The notes beneath the pieces are model-generated. The model made no database searches and was not told where the DNA came from. It was given only the letters and a program-made list of their open reading frames with translations. A stretch of 32,486 nt of DNA, from the NCBI GenBank assembly GCA_001766905.1, contig MEKI01000055.1, positions 9,334 to 41,819 on the forward strand. Reading direction: 5' to 3'. Position 1 is the first letter of the stretch, and every line of letters starts with the position of its first letter. Positions 32,399-32,486 of the stretch are shown piece by piece. Both the position numbers and the translations under genes were made by a program. The DNA comes from Acidobacteria bacterium RBG_13_68_16 (GTDB taxonomy: Bacteria > Acidobacteriota > Thermoanaerobaculia > Thermoanaerobaculales > Thermoanaerobaculaceae).

Positions 32399-32486
32399 CG
32401 GGCGTCCTGAATGGCGGCCGACTCCGAGAGACGTCCGGCCAGCACCTGCGTCCACACGATCGGCACCCGTTCCGTCCCGCGTTCGG
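32395..32486 (-). CDS. C-terminal end of an unidentified protein (cut by window edge)
   Basis: The last 29 codons (ERGTERVPIVWTQVLAGRL then SESAAIQDAR) of a minus-strand gene whose TGA overlaps the deacetylase GTG. The composition is normal for coding and the 4-nt overlap supports it. In such clusters a glycosyltransferase is common, but nothing here identifies the family. Confidence 0.55.
   Translation of the reverse strand, partial: ERGTERVPIVWTQVLAGRLSESAAIQDAR

Overview
The window is a 32.5 kb stretch of GC-rich (mid-60s percent, judged by eye) bacterial chromosome, densely packed with ordinary-looking genes and with no rRNA, CRISPR array, phage or transposase. It encodes an outer-membrane-style lipid pathway, a parvulin with a signal peptide, Tat export, DUF4388 and DUF1844 proteins, a fused alpha/beta E1 dehydrogenase and a Bacteroides-like serine palmitoyltransferase. 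Together these point to a Gram-negative, non-proteobacterial or deep-branching lineage. Acidobacteriota (Thermoanaerobaculia/Holophagae-like) is my best guess; Myxococcota or Gemmatimonadota are not excluded. That assignment is inference.

Left part (1-6.0 kb, all minus strand): a chain DUF1844 protein -> signal-peptide/TPR/zinc-motif membrane protein -> DUF4388 protein -> dnaK -> hsp20 (cut by the left edge). dnaK has its own near-consensus sigma70 promoter, whose -35 box contains the stop codon of the gene before it. At 6.0-6.1 kb a divergent promoter region leads rightward to mazG (probably leaderless), then a periplasmic parvulin and a Nudix hydrolase.

Middle (8.5-19.1 kb): an M29-type aminopeptidase and a tandem-UspA stress protein lie on the minus strand, separated by about 800 bp of gene-free, hairpin-rich DNA. 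On the plus strand follow a fused 2-oxoacid dehydrogenase E1, a terminator, and then a tight cluster: queD, NAD-dependent epimerase (CerR-like), serine palmitoyltransferase, and a GNAT-fold acyltransferase (bacterial ceramide synthase-like). The last three genes match the three core steps of bacterial dihydroceramide/ceramide synthesis: condensation of serine with acyl-CoA/ACP, 3-keto reduction, and N-acylation. This is the most interesting system in the window. Tryptophanase (minus) converges on it, with a tandemly duplicated region at its 3' end.

Right part (19.2-32.5 kb): an S41 carboxy-terminal protease is divergent from tatA-tatC. After tatC lies a second, synonymously diverged copy of the last 13 codons of tatC. 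The remaining genes are all minus strand: a small C-terminal fragment at the right edge, a LmbE/PIG-L deacetylase, a soluble GAF histidine kinase, a lone receiver protein, a nucleotidyltransferase fused to a degenerate phosphomannomutase-like domain, a GH57 glycosidase/glucanotransferase, galT and glgA. Several of these overlap by 4 nt (GTGA or TTGA), so sugar-nucleotide, glycogen and signalling genes appear to be co-transcribed. Convergent gene pairs are separated by characteristic purine-rich/pyrimidine-rich inverted tracts.
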